Shown: positions 16,646 through 25,762 of the stretch, piece after piece
How the letters are laid out: each line of letters opens with the position of its first letter
Position numbering within the stretch: position 1 is the first letter of the stretch
Assembly (NCBI RefSeq): GCF_033971905.1
Contig: NZ_JALBUT010000001.1
Location: 324,500 to 388,499 of the forward strand
Direction: 5' to 3'
Length of the DNA: 64,000 nt
DNA from: Intestinicryptomonas porci
Lineage (GTDB): Bacteria > Verrucomicrobiota > Verrucomicrobiia > Opitutales > Intestinicryptomonadaceae
The notes under the pieces: model-generated
What the model saw: only the letters and a program-made list of their open reading frames with translations
Database searches by the model: none
What the model was told of the DNA's origin: nothing
Program-made: the position numbers and the translations under genes

Positions 16646-18076
16646 ATGTCAAACTACGCGGAAATCAGGGAAAAATTCGAGAAGTCGGGGCAGGGGCATG
16701 TCTTTAAATATTGGGGCGGGTTGACGGACTCGCAAAAATCGCGCCTGCTCTCGCAGCTTGAAGAGGTCGATTTGGAGGAAATCGCGCATTTAAATGAAAC
16801 GCTGCTCTTTGCAAACAAGACGGAATCGCAAGTGGACTTTTCAAGGCTTGAACCTGCTCCGTATGTGAAATATTCCGAAAACAAGGAAGCCGACCCTGTG
16901 TGGCAAAAGGCAAAGTCGGTCGGTGAAGAGGCTATAAGGGCGGGCAAGCTTGCGGCGTTTGTCGTTGCAGGCGGGCAGGGTACGAGGCTTGGGTATGACG
17001 CGCCGAAGGGAACTCTCCCCATAAGCCCTGTCAAGCATAAGCCATTCTTTCAAATATTTGCCGAAAAAATAAGATGCGCGCAGGAAAAATACGGGGTTGA
17101 AATTCCGTTCATGGTTATGACAAGCATCATCAACCATACCCAAATATGCGATTTCTTCAAGTCAAACGCCTGCTTTGGGCTGAATCCCGAAAAGGTCGTA
17201 TTTTTTAAGCAGGGTTTCATTCCTTCCGTGGATAAGTTCGGCAAGATAATTCTTTCGGATAAGGGAGAAATCGCCCTTGCCCCGAACGGGCATGGCGGGT
17301 GCCTTAGGGCGATGGTCAGAAGCGGCGCGATTGCAAAGCTTAAAGAGCTAGGAGTTGAATATATAAGCTACTTTCAGGTGGACAATCCCCTCGTCAACAT
17401 CATCGACCCGTATTTCTTGGGCTTTCACATACTGGGCAATTCCGAAATGTCGTCCAAGATGATACCCAAGGCGTATCCCCTTGAAAAGGTCGGGCATTTC
17501 TGCATTTATAACGGCAAGCTATGCGTGATTGAATATTCCGATTTGCCTGCGTCTTATCAAGAGATGCGCGATGAAAACGGGGGGCTTAAATTTGTCGCGG
17601 GAAGCGTTGCCATACATATTTTGAATGTTGACTTTGTAGAGGCGAAAGGCGCGGACGATTCCGACTGCAAGCTGCCTTTCCATGTCGCGTTTAAGAAAGT
17701 GCCGTTTCTCGACCAAGGCGGCAATGTCGTGAAGCCCGAAAAACCGAACGGCTACAAGTACGAGATGTTTGTTTTCGACGCGCTTGAAAGCGCGAAAAAT
17801 CCTCTTGTATTGGAAGGGCTTAGATGCGATGAATTTTCGGCAGTCAAGAATAAGGAAGGCATTGACAGCCCCGCAACCTGCAAGCGCGACCAGAAACGCC
17901 AGTTCGCCGAATGGCTCGAAGCGGCGGGCGTTTCGTTGGAAAGGGATTCGGAAAAAACACCCGTTTACGACATTGAAATTTCTCCGCTTTTTGCCTCGAA
18001 CAAAGCCGACTTTGTGGAAAAATGGAACGCACTTGAAAAAAAGCCGGAAATCAGGGACGGTCTTTATATCGAATAA
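16646..18076 (+). CDS. UDPGP-family nucleotidyltransferase, UDP-N-acetylglucosamine pyrophosphorylase-like (eukaryotic UAP1 type)
   Basis: The conserved protein begins at ATG 16646 (MSNYAEIREKFEKSGQ; 476 residues); longer in-frame starts run back across the divergent gene. It has the signature VVAGGQGTRLGYDAPKGTLPI, the uridine-binding APNGHGGCLRAM and the metal-binding QVDNPLV. The family joins UTP with a sugar-1-phosphate. Overall resemblance is to UAP1 (UDP-GlcNAc) rather than bacterial GlmU or GalU, so UDP-HexNAc is the likely product, supplying MurA and surface glycans. It precedes the T2SS operon by about 90 bp. Confidence 0.85.
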   Translation: MSNYAEIREKFEKSGQGHVFKYWGGLTDSQKSRLLSQLEEVDLEEIAHLNETLLFANKTESQVDFSRLEPAPYVKYSENKEADPVWQKAKSVGEEAIRAGKLAAFVVAGGQGTRLGYDAPKGTLPISPVKHKPFFQIFAEKIRCAQEKYGVEIPFMVMTSIINHTQICDFFKSNACFGLNPEKVVFFKQGFIPSVDKFGKIILSDKGEIALAPNGHGGCLRAMVRSGAIAKLKELGVEYISYFQVDNPLVNIIDPYFLGFHILGNSEMSSKMIPKAYPLEKVGHFCIYNGKLCVIEYSDLPASYQEMRDENGGLKFVAGSVAIHILNVDFVEAKGADDSDCKLPFHVAFKKVPFLDQGGNVVKPEKPNGYKYEMFVFDALESAKNPLVLEGLRCDEFSAVKNKEGIDSPATCKRDQKRQFAEWLEAAGVSLERDSEKTPVYDIEISPLFASNKADFVEKWNALEKKPEIRDGLYIE

Positions 18077-18162
18077 ATTTTAAAAAACATTGAAAAACAG
18101 CCTGAAACTTTTATGTTAAAAAGGCGTTTAAATTCTATGGAAATTTCTAAAAAAGGATAAAA

Positions 18163-18597
18163 ATGAAATCTGTAAGACGCATTCAAAGAAAGACGCGCAA
18201 GGCGTTCACTCTCTTGGAAATACTTGTTGTCATCGCGCTCATTGCGCTTTTGGCAGGATTGACCGTTTCCAACATCGGCGGGATGTTTTCGGGCGGGCAG
18301 GAGAAGGCTGCAAAGCTGTTTGTAACAACTTCAATGCAAAGCCCGCTCATGGCGTACAGAATGGACATGGGGGCGTATCCCACCACGGAAGAAGGTTTGA
18401 TGGCGTTAATTAAGGCTCCCGAAGGCGCGGGTGCGCAGTGGCGCAAGCCTTATGTCAATTTGAAGGAGCTTCCCAAAGACCCTTGGGGCAAGGAGTATTT
18501 ATACCGCTGCCCCGGCATAAAAAATCCCGATTCCTACGACCTTTGGTCGCTCGGACCGGACAGGGTTGAAAGCGACGACGACATTGGCAACTGGTAA
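18163..18597 (+). CDS. gspG: type II secretion major pseudopilin GspG
   Basis: The 144-residue protein has a class III signal (RKAFTLLEILVVIALIALLAGL, Glu at +5) and the GspG C-terminal signature: YPTTEEGLMALI, DPWGKEYLYRCPG, DLWSLGPD and a final DDIGNW, whose Asp residues bind structural calcium in known GspG. Ala replaces Gly at the -1 position, as common in this lineage. It is the main subunit of the periplasmic pseudopilus. It is first in an eleven-gene operon and has a good Shine-Dalgarno (AAAAAAGGATAAAAATG). Confidence 0.93.
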   Translation: MKSVRRIQRKTRKAFTLLEILVVIALIALLAGLTVSNIGGMFSGGQEKAAKLFVTTSMQSPLMAYRMDMGAYPTTEEGLMALIKAPEGAGAQWRKPYVNLKELPKDPWGKEYLYRCPGIKNPDSYDLWSLGPDRVESDDDIGNW

Positions 18598-18648
18598 TTT
18601 GTGTTGCGCCGAAAATTTTTCTTCGGCGCAAATTTTTGTTTTTTGGGA

Positions 18649-19206
18649 ATGAAAAAGGGGGCTTTTACGCTGTTGGAGCTTTTGGTTGTGATTGCGATGA
18701 TTGCAGTCATAGCCTCTTTGAGCGTAAGCGACTTTTCATTCGCCTATTCAGGGGCAAAGCGTCCGCCGCAGGCGGTTTTGGCAAACTCTTTGAAGCTTGC
18801 AAGGATTTCCGCCATGGAGCTTGGAGAGGAAGTCAGTTTGTTTTTCGACGCCGAAAATTCCGACATGGTTTTGCGCAAAACTTTCAGCGGGGAAACGGTT
18901 TTCAGAAAAAACCTCTTTTCTCTTTCCGAAGAGGACAAGAAAAAGCTTGCCGAAGACGACGGCTACGGCAAGCAAAGCTATCCCGAAATATCCGTTTTGT
19001 TCCACCCCGACTATCCGCGCCTTTACAATTTTTCGCGCTCAGACTCTGACGGCGTGGAGTTTTTGGATTCGCTTAGGTTTTCGCCGAACTCATCTTCCAC
19101 CCCCGCGTTTGTGGAACTTTTGATAAACGGATCGCGCAGGGCATTGTTTAAGCTCGATCCGCTTTCTGCAATGCCGCTTGCAACGGAGGGCATTGATGAA
19201 AAGTAA
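18649..19206 (+). CDS. pseudopilin, GspH-like
   Basis: I chose the ATG at 18649 because it gives a normal short leader MKKGAFTLLELLVVIAMIAV; an upstream GTG would add 16 residues. The 185-residue protein has the class III signal and a beta-rich C-terminal domain (RISAMELGEEVSLFFD, LRFSPNSS, EFVELL-like FVELLING) resembling GspH/FimT. By operon position between G and I it is the minor pseudopilin H. It overlaps the next gene by 11 bp, suggesting translational coupling. Confidence 0.8.
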   Translation: MKKGAFTLLELLVVIAMIAVIASLSVSDFSFAYSGAKRPPQAVLANSLKLARISAMELGEEVSLFFDAENSDMVLRKTFSGETVFRKNLFSLSEEDKKKLAEDDGYGKQSYPEISVLFHPDYPRLYNFSRSDSDGVEFLDSLRFSPNSSSTPAFVELLINGSRRALFKLDPLSAMPLATEGIDEK

Positions 19207-19645
19207 AAACGCTTTCACTTTGGTAGAGTGCATTGCCGCCCTCGGGCTTTTCGCCTTGGTTGCTGTTGTGCTTGGGCAGACGTGTTTTAACTGTCTAAAC
19301 GCCGTTCATTCGCTTGAAAAAGACGCGTATAACGATGCTCTTTTCGACTATCTGCGCACGAAAGTTTTGGCGGAAGACGATTTGAGCAGTCTGCAAACGG
19401 GCATTGACGTTTACGGGCCCGACGGAAAAACATTGACTATTGTAGGAGACGCGGTTGCGACAAAAATTGTCGATTTGTTCAGGCTGGACGTCAGTTGCGA
19501 AGAAGTAGGATATGCCGACGTGTTTTATTTGGTGCGCCCCTCATGGTACGACAAGCTTACGCGGGAGTCTGTCCAAAGGGACGAGATTTTGGATGACCGC
19601 AAGGACGAAGTTGAAGACGCGCGCAGGAGGAGCGCATGGCAATGA
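19196..19645 (+). CDS. minor pseudopilin, GspI-like
   Basis: ATG 19196 gives 149 residues with a pseudopilin signal, MKSKNAFTLVECIAALGLFALVAVVLGQ; it overlaps the previous stop. The short globular domain and operon position between H and J fit GspI, which nucleates the pseudopilus tip with J and K. Residue-level similarity beyond the N-terminus is weak, so the letter name rests on gene order. The next gene starts 10 bp before this one ends. Confidence 0.75.
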   Translation: MKSKNAFTLVECIAALGLFALVAVVLGQTCFNCLNAVHSLEKDAYNDALFDYLRTKVLAEDDLSSLQTGIDVYGPDGKTLTIVGDAVATKIVDLFRLDVSCEEVGYADVFYLVRPSWYDKLTRESVQRDEILDDRKDEVEDARRRSAWQ

Positions 19646-20526
19646 AACGCGCGTTCACTCTGGTAGAGGTTCTTTTTTCCCTCGCAATTTCGGCGATTGT
19701 CATGGTGGGCGCGTGTGTCTTGATGTTCAACATGTCGTCCATTTTGGAGAGGTTTGAAGGGGACGAGCCGTTCGATGTCCATGTAAACGGCGTTGAGGTT
19801 TTCTTAAAGAACATTCTTAAAAATTCGCAGATGCCGCAAGAGCGCGATTATTCAAACACCTTTACGGCTTTTGCGGAAAACTCCAATTTGGGAAAGGGCA
19901 ATCCGCCCGATTCCATGATGGGCGACAAGTCCAAAATTTCATTCGGCGTCATGGACGATATTCCGTTTTTTATATCCCGCAGAGGATTTTCCCCCGAAAA
20001 GGACGCGTGGCTTGATTTCCGCGAAAAGGAAGGGCTTTACATAATTTGGACTTTCGCAAAAAACGAAAATTACAACAGCGCAAGCGATGACAGACCCGTT
20101 TATGAAAGTCCGGTTTCCCCTTTCGTGGTTTCAATGTCTTATGTTTACATCGACGAGGACGGAAGATGGCTCGAAGAGGAGGATATGGATTATGTCTCAT
20201 CTTCTTCCGTTGCCTCAAACCAGATGCCGAACTTCATAAAACTCGTTTTTGAACGCGGGAAGGAAACGCACACAAGATACATAAGTTTGCTTTCAAACGT
20301 TGACGGCGAGTTCGAGCCGAGCGCATCTTCTTCTTCGTCTCGCAATAGTTCTTCAAGCGGCGGCGGAAATTCATCACAAGGTGGAAATGGAAACGGCGGC
20401 GGAAATCGACCAAGCGGCAATGGAGGAGGGAATAGACCAAGCGGCGGCGGAAACGGCGGTTCTTCTTCTGCGGGCGGCTCTAATGGTGGCGCGTCTTCGG
20501 GCGGCGGAGCGGGAGGTGCTAAATGA
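19636..20526 (+). CDS. minor pseudopilin, GspJ-like, with Ser/Gly-rich tail
   Basis: The 296-residue protein has the pseudopilin N-terminus MKRAFTLVEVLFSLAISAIVMVGA and a J-like globular domain with FISRRGFSPEKDAW, FVVSMSYVYID and MPNFIKLVFE. The last about 70 residues are a low-complexity Ser, Gly and Asn tail. This is unusual for a minor pseudopilin; such tails usually act as flexible spacers, and the DNA is prone to slippage. It overlaps both neighbours (10 bp upstream, 4 bp downstream). Confidence 0.8.
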   Translation: MAMKRAFTLVEVLFSLAISAIVMVGACVLMFNMSSILERFEGDEPFDVHVNGVEVFLKNILKNSQMPQERDYSNTFTAFAENSNLGKGNPPDSMMGDKSKISFGVMDDIPFFISRRGFSPEKDAWLDFREKEGLYIIWTFAKNENYNSASDDRPVYESPVSPFVVSMSYVYIDEDGRWLEEEDMDYVSSSSVASNQMPNFIKLVFERGKETHTRYISLLSNVDGEFEPSASSSSSRNSSSSGGGNSSQGGNGNGGGNRPSGNGGGNRPSGGGNGGSSSAGGSNGGASSGGGAGGAK

Positions 20527-21491
20527 AGCCGTTTTATTGCAGAAAGCGCAAAGGCTCTGTGATGCTCTTCATCTTGGGTGTCGCATTGTTTTTGACGGGG
20601 GTGATTGCCGTTATTATGGATTATTCCGTAATTGAAATGAAATTGCGCGCGCCGGCCGTAAAGGAGCATTCAATACGTCAGGACGCCTATAACGGGCTTT
20701 ATGCCGCCATTGCCGAAATCAAGGAATATCTTGAAATTGATGGAGCTTTGCATTCCCCCTTGCAGGGCTGGGGGGAGCTTTTGACAGACGGCAGGGCAAT
20801 GCTTCCTAAGGGTTCAAAAATCGAGGCGAAAGCAGTTGACGAAACCGCAAAGCTTCCGCTTTCAAGCCTTAAAGAAGAGGAGCTTGAAGCACTGTTTTAC
20901 GAAATGGGTTTTTCGGAAACCGACTGCAACTATATCGCCCAGAAATTTTTGGATTGGACTGACTCAGACGATTCCGCCCGCATTGACGGCGCGGAAAAAG
21001 AAGATTACGATGATGACGAGGCAATGCCCCCTAATCGAGCCGTCCGAACTCTTGCGGAATTAAAGTACGTCAAGGATTTGTATCCGTATTTCTTTTTGGA
21101 AAACGGAGAGCCGAATGAAATGTACGAAAAATTGGCTTCGGCGGCATCGCTTGAAAACACGGGTGAAAGCGTGAATTTCAACACTGCAAACGAGCTTGTT
21201 TTGCGCGCAATTTACAAGATGGACGAAATAAATTTCGACACAAATATCTTTGACGCAATCCAAGGCAAAACGGGCGGAGTTTCAGACGGGGAATACTGGC
21301 TCTCTTCCGCCGCCGACATTTCTTCGCGCGGGGCAAACCCGCCCTTGCGCTATGTCGGGGTTGACGCGAAGTTTTTGAGGATTGAAGTGTCGGCAAGGCG
21401 GGGCGTTTTGACGTACCGCATAACGGCTCTTTGCGAAGTTGACGGTTCGTCTTTGAGCGTCAAAAAAATTTACGAGGGGTTTGTCCGTTAA
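20523..21491 (+). CDS. type II secretion protein GspK-like
   Basis: The 322-residue protein has a basic start followed by one hydrophobic helix (VMLFILGVALFLTGVIAVIM), and lacks the usual Glu at +5, as in GspK. The central part contains the helix-hairpin-helix-like pattern ETDCNYIAQKFLDWTDSDDS with nearby PPNRAVRTLAELKYV and later VNFNTANELVLRAI, the K-type DUxND/NxNTA signature. GspK caps the pseudopilus tip. The start overlaps gspJ by 4 bp. Confidence 0.82.
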   Translation: MKPFYCRKRKGSVMLFILGVALFLTGVIAVIMDYSVIEMKLRAPAVKEHSIRQDAYNGLYAAIAEIKEYLEIDGALHSPLQGWGELLTDGRAMLPKGSKIEAKAVDETAKLPLSSLKEEELEALFYEMGFSETDCNYIAQKFLDWTDSDDSARIDGAEKEDYDDDEAMPPNRAVRTLAELKYVKDLYPYFFLENGEPNEMYEKLASAASLENTGESVNFNTANELVLRAIYKMDEINFDTNIFDAIQGKTGGVSDGEYWLSSAADISSRGANPPLRYVGVDAKFLRIEVSARRGVLTYRITALCEVDGSSLSVKKIYEGFVR

Positions 21492-21557
21492 TTTTCAAAA
21501 AAAATGTGGATAAATCGAAACTTTTGACTTTAATATGTGTTTATACCATTAATAAGT

Positions 21558-22643
21558 ATGCATGCGCGACAGGACATTTTATTTTTGCCCCAAGAGGCTT
21601 TTTTCATGAAGACTGCGGATTTGCCCGACGGCATAGCCACATCCGAGGTCAAAACATACGCGGAAACTCTCTTGGAATCTTTTTCCCCGCTTCCACTCGA
21701 CCTTTTGAGGTGGGGGTATGTTGTCGGCTCTTCTCAGCTTTTCATCTTTGCCGCGCCCGCCGACAGAATTGCAAAGTCTAAAAAAATCCCTGAACTTATG
21801 CAGACATCGAACCTTGCAACTTGTTTTGCCGCGTTTGTGTTCGGTTTTGACTTGGGAGAAGGGTGGTCGCTTGTAAAGCGCAATGCGGGGGAATGCTGCG
21901 AGTATCTTGCGGTTTTTTCCGAAAACAAGAAATGGCGCGAAGTTTACGCTTTGTCATTGCCCATGCAAGACAGCGACGATGACGCCAAAAATAAGTTTGA
22001 AAAAATGGGCGTTCCGCGGGACGTTTCAAGGGTTTGGGAGTTTTGCCTGTTTAAAAACTCTGTTTTTAAGTCTGCCGTTGCGTTGCTTAGAGGCGGCGGG
22101 GTTGAAATGTCGAAAAAAGCGTGCGACGCAAAATTCATGTCTTCCGCCGATGTTCGCGACGGCGCGACTTTGAAAGCCGCAAAGAAAGCGGTATTTTTTG
22201 ACAGGGCTTCATGCACTTTGGCAGTTTTGGGCGTTTTCTTTTTTGCGGTTTTGCTTTTTTGGAAAATTTCTCTTCTTTTCCAGTCTTCTTCGGAGAACAG
22301 GCTGAACCAAGAATTTGAGCTTTTGTCTCCGCAGGCGGATTTGGTAAAAAACATGATGGACGAGGCTATTTTTTTGCAGTCGCTAAACTCGAAAAAAATC
22401 GAAAACGTCATGATGATTGCGCGCATAAACAAATATCGCCCCGAGGGCGTTTCTTTTGCGAAGTCGGTTGCAAAGTCTCCTAATTCAATCGAAATCAGGG
22501 GGAAGGCGCAAAGCGTAATGCTTGCGACACAGTTTGAACGCCGGCTTCGCCAAAGCGAAATTTTTAAGAATATAAAACTTGCGATGTCGGGTTCGGGTTC
22601 AGGCGGAACTTCTTGGACATTGAACGCGGAATTTAAGGATTAA
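21558..22643 (+). CDS. GspL/PilM-like assembly protein
   Basis: ATG 21558 (361 residues) begins MHARQDILFLPQEAFF; a GTG at 21537 is an alternative. The N-terminal about 200 residues resemble an actin-like PilM/GspL cytoplasmic domain. One transmembrane helix follows at about residues 220-240 (ASCTLAVLGVFFFAVLLFW), then a periplasmic ferredoxin-like region. In T2SS this protein links the ATPase GspE to the periplasmic parts. Similarity is weak and the call leans on topology and on its place before the M-like gene. Confidence 0.68.
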   Translation: MHARQDILFLPQEAFFMKTADLPDGIATSEVKTYAETLLESFSPLPLDLLRWGYVVGSSQLFIFAAPADRIAKSKKIPELMQTSNLATCFAAFVFGFDLGEGWSLVKRNAGECCEYLAVFSENKKWREVYALSLPMQDSDDDAKNKFEKMGVPRDVSRVWEFCLFKNSVFKSAVALLRGGGVEMSKKACDAKFMSSADVRDGATLKAAKKAVFFDRASCTLAVLGVFFFAVLLFWKISLLFQSSSENRLNQEFELLSPQADLVKNMMDEAIFLQSLNSKKIENVMMIARINKYRPEGVSFAKSVAKSPNSIEIRGKAQSVMLATQFERRLRQSEIFKNIKLAMSGSGSGGTSWTLNAEFKD

Positions 22644-22644
22644 A

Positions 22645-23169
22645 ATGCTTTCAAAAATACGGAATTACTTTGCGTCCAAAACCAAGAGGGAAAAGGTTTT
22701 GCTTTTGGTCTTGGCATGGACTGCGCTTTTTATCTGGTTCTTTTCTCTTGTAAAAAACCAGTCTGCCGTAAGCGAAAAAACTCGCTCTTTAAACGCGCAG
22801 ATAGAATCGGCGAATTTGACAATCGCCCAAAAGCCGAACGCCGAAAGCAAATTGGTCGAAGCCAGAGCCTTGATAGACGAAGCAAAGATTGTGAAAGATT
22901 TGCGCGTGGAAGTGGAAAAAATTTTAACAGCGGGCGGATTTTCCAATTTCAGCATGTCGTTTGCCCCCGATGCCTCGATGCCGAAGATGACTGTGCGCAC
23001 CTTGAGCCTTTCTCTCCAGCGCGACACAATTTCGCATTTGATTGCTTTTGAGCAGGAAATTTTGAAGCGCGCGCCGTATATGTTCTTTAAGTCCGCGGAG
23101 TTTACCGCCGACAGCAAGGGGCAAATGTCGGCGCGGTATGAAATTTCATCTTTTGAATTTAAAAAATAG
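22645..23169 (+). CDS. GspM/PilO-like inner-membrane protein
   Basis: The 174-residue protein has a short cytoplasmic N-terminus with one helix (VLLLVLAWTALFIWFFSLV), a coiled-coil segment (residues 40-75), and a small alpha/beta domain. This is the topology of GspM/PilO, which pairs with GspL in the inner-membrane platform. It starts 1 nt after the GspL-like stop, so the two are coupled. The assignment rests on topology and order. Confidence 0.7.
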   Translation: MLSKIRNYFASKTKREKVLLLVLAWTALFIWFFSLVKNQSAVSEKTRSLNAQIESANLTIAQKPNAESKLVEARALIDEAKIVKDLRVEVEKILTAGGFSNFSMSFAPDASMPKMTVRTLSLSLQRDTISHLIAFEQEILKRAPYMFFKSAEFTADSKGQMSARYEISSFEFKK

Positions 23170-23173
23170 AATT

Positions 23174-25744
23174 ATGAGAATATTAAAGACAGGTATTACG
23201 ATTTTTTCAGCTTTATGTGCGTCGGTTTTGTGCGCCCAGAATGAACAGCAAAATAATTCTTCCGCGTCTGATGCGGCGTCTGCCGCGCAGGCGTCCGCCA
23301 CTACCCAAGAGCAGGCGTCTTCACAAAATGCGCCTGCGCCTTCCGAACCCGCGCCTCAGCCTGCCGCGCAGGATGCGCAAAATGCAGGTGTTCCCTCAAA
23401 TCCTCCGCAGGGGGTTGGTGGGCGTCCGCCGAGATTTCCGCGCCCTGACGGCGTGTCTCCGTTTGAAAGAAGATTTGCGCCTCCTTCTCCCGCGTCTTCG
23501 GCAACTCCTTCAAATCCTTCCGACCCGGCCAACAATTCAAACTTAAAAAGGGTTGATGCGCATGGCGAGATGCAGGGCCCTTTCTATTTTGTGGACGAAT
23601 CTCCCTCGCAGATTTTGCAGGTTTTGGAAGCTTTGTCTAAAACCACGATTTTGCAGGCGCAGGGGCTCCCTAATGTCAAAATAAACTTTGTGTCGAAAAA
23701 GAAGATGATGCGCGAAGATGCAATCGCGGCGTTCAAGTCATTGCTTTCTCTAAACGGGGTCGCCGTTTTGCCGCTTGATGACGGAACGATGAGGGCAGTA
23801 CCCGTTATCGGCGTCACGCGCCAGTCTCCCGAATTTTTGGTGGGCGACATTTCAAAAATGAAGCCTTCGCAGGTGTTTTACACGAGGCTTTTCGAGCTTG
23901 ACTATGTTGAAGCTTCCGCCATACAGCCGAAATTAAAGCCGTTTTTGAGCGTTGACGGGACTGCCGTTGTGGAGGCGTTTCCGAGAAGCAACGCGATTTT
24001 AATTACCGACACTCTCGTAAATTTGCAGAGAGTTGATACTTTCTTGAAAAAGCTCGACGCTCCCGCTTCGCTGCGCGAAGACATAGCTTTTATTTCCATT
24101 AAAAACGTCAGCGCAAGCGACCTTCGCGAAAAGCTTGTGGCAATGCAAAACGACTTGCTTAAAAAGTATTTTGAAAACACCACTTTGGATGTCGATATGC
24201 GCACAAACCAGCTGATTGTCGTAACCCAAAAGGGCAATCTCGACGCGATAAAAAAATTTATAAACGGCTTGGATGTGGAAGCTGAGCCGATTTTAAAGAA
24301 TGAAGTTTTCTACATCCGCCACTGCAAGGCAGAAGAAATAGAGACTGTTTTAAACAACATTGTGACAAAACAGCAGCAGCAGGTTGCAAAGGCGACCCAG
24401 TCCAAGCAAAACGCGGCAAATGCGGCAACTCGCAATGCCATACAGGCGGCGCAGGCCGCGCGCGCAAGGCAGGGCAACAACAATCGCGGCGGGGCAAATC
24501 AAAATGTGCAGGTTCCAAAAGTAAACCTTACTTCCGGCGATGGAAGCACGGGCTTGGAATTTAGCGAATATGTCCAGGTTGTAGCGCACAAGCCGAGTTC
24601 TTCCATTGTGGCTTACGGCACTCCCGCCGACTTGAAGCAGCTTAAAAGCATAATTGAAAAGCTCGATATTGCAATCGAGCAGGTAAAAATAGATGTAATC
24701 ATTACGGAAGTAACCCTTTCCGATTCCCAAGTTTCGGGGTTAAGCACTTTCGGGCTTTCCTACAATCTTGAAGAAGACAGCGGCTTCGGAATGGCTGACA
24801 AGTTTTCGGCAACAACTTCGACTTTTTCAATGACGGACTCTTCTTCTCCCGCATTTTCGCTTGGAATGAACGAGAAGTCGTTTTCCATGGTATTCAATGT
24901 GGCAAGCCAGAACCAGAACGTAAAGGTTTTGTCAAGCCCCACCATTGTTACAACGCATGCGCAGGAGGCGGAAGTTAATGTTTCCGAAAAGTACCCGATT
25001 ATAACGGGCACGACTTCCGACATATCCAACATTTCCACCACGCGCACGGAAGTAACCCAGGAAGACATCGGCATAAAGCTTGTTGTAACCCCCTATGTCG
25101 GAACCGACAACATGATTCAGCTTGAAGTAAAACAGAACGTCGATTCCATCGCAAGGTACGTTGAAATTGACGGCAACAACCAGCCTGTCGTAAGCACGCG
25201 GTATGCAAAGAGCTATGTCTCTGCAAAGAACGGCGAAGTCATTGTGCTTGCGGGCTTGCAGCATACCGAATCAACCAATATCGACGGAGGAGTATGGCTT
25301 TTGAGCGACATTCCTCTTATCGGCGAATTTTTCAAGCCCAAAAGCGATTCCATATCGCGCAGGGAGCTTATAATTTTCATACGCCCGACAATCATAAAAA
25401 GCGTCGGGGCGGAAAACGCCATCGCTATGGCAAACATCAAAAATTCTTCGGTTGAAAGTGAGCTTTCGTCATATTTGAAAGACGGTCGTTTCTATTCAAA
25501 CGAAGAAATCAGGGCAAATTTTGAGGAGTTTGAGAAAAACCGCCCGTACAACAGGCTTTTCCGCGCTCCGCAAACTTTGATTACCGGCGAAAAACGCTTG
25601 GTTGAAGGCTCTTCCGACTATAAAAAAGCCCAAAAAATAGATGCGTCCGAGGAAAAATCCGAAAGCAAGGCGGAACTTCCAAAAGACGGGGAAAAAACCG
25701 AAAATCCGAAAGAGGAAAAAGCAGAATCAAATCCTGAAAAATAA
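23174..25744 (+). CDS. gspD: type II secretion secretin GspD
   Basis: ATG 23174 gives 856 residues with a signal peptide (GITIFSALCASVLCA). An Ala/Pro/Gln-rich linker of about 110 residues comes next, then repeated N-domains (about 120-480) and the secretin barrel domain (about 560-770) with VKVLSSPTIVTTHAQEAEVNVSEKYPI, VTPYVG, VLAGLQ and LIIFIRPTII. It forms the outer-membrane channel. The acidic/Lys-rich C-terminal tail (about 60 residues) has no lipoprotein or S-domain feature that I recognise. A disordered Gln/Ala-rich insert occurs around residues 400-450. Confidence 0.93.
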   Translation: MRILKTGITIFSALCASVLCAQNEQQNNSSASDAASAAQASATTQEQASSQNAPAPSEPAPQPAAQDAQNAGVPSNPPQGVGGRPPRFPRPDGVSPFERRFAPPSPASSATPSNPSDPANNSNLKRVDAHGEMQGPFYFVDESPSQILQVLEALSKTTILQAQGLPNVKINFVSKKKMMREDAIAAFKSLLSLNGVAVLPLDDGTMRAVPVIGVTRQSPEFLVGDISKMKPSQVFYTRLFELDYVEASAIQPKLKPFLSVDGTAVVEAFPRSNAILITDTLVNLQRVDTFLKKLDAPASLREDIAFISIKNVSASDLREKLVAMQNDLLKKYFENTTLDVDMRTNQLIVVTQKGNLDAIKKFINGLDVEAEPILKNEVFYIRHCKAEEIETVLNNIVTKQQQQVAKATQSKQNAANAATRNAIQAAQAARARQGNNNRGGANQNVQVPKVNLTSGDGSTGLEFSEYVQVVAHKPSSSIVAYGTPADLKQLKSIIEKLDIAIEQVKIDVIITEVTLSDSQVSGLSTFGLSYNLEEDSGFGMADKFSATTSTFSMTDSSSPAFSLGMNEKSFSMVFNVASQNQNVKVLSSPTIVTTHAQEAEVNVSEKYPIITGTTSDISNISTTRTEVTQEDIGIKLVVTPYVGTDNMIQLEVKQNVDSIARYVEIDGNNQPVVSTRYAKSYVSAKNGEVIVLAGLQHTESTNIDGGVWLLSDIPLIGEFFKPKSDSISRRELIIFIRPTIIKSVGAENAIAMANIKNSSVESELSSYLKDGRFYSNEEIRANFEEFEKNRPYNRLFRAPQTLITGEKRLVEGSSDYKKAQKIDASEEKSESKAELPKDGEKTENPKEEKAESNPEK

Positions 25745-25762
25745 TTTTAAACTTTTTTAAAC

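Noticed and set aside
23138..23173. Upstream start for gspD
   Set aside because: It overlaps the GspM-like gene and the added residues precede the signal peptide; ATG 23174 is a better start.
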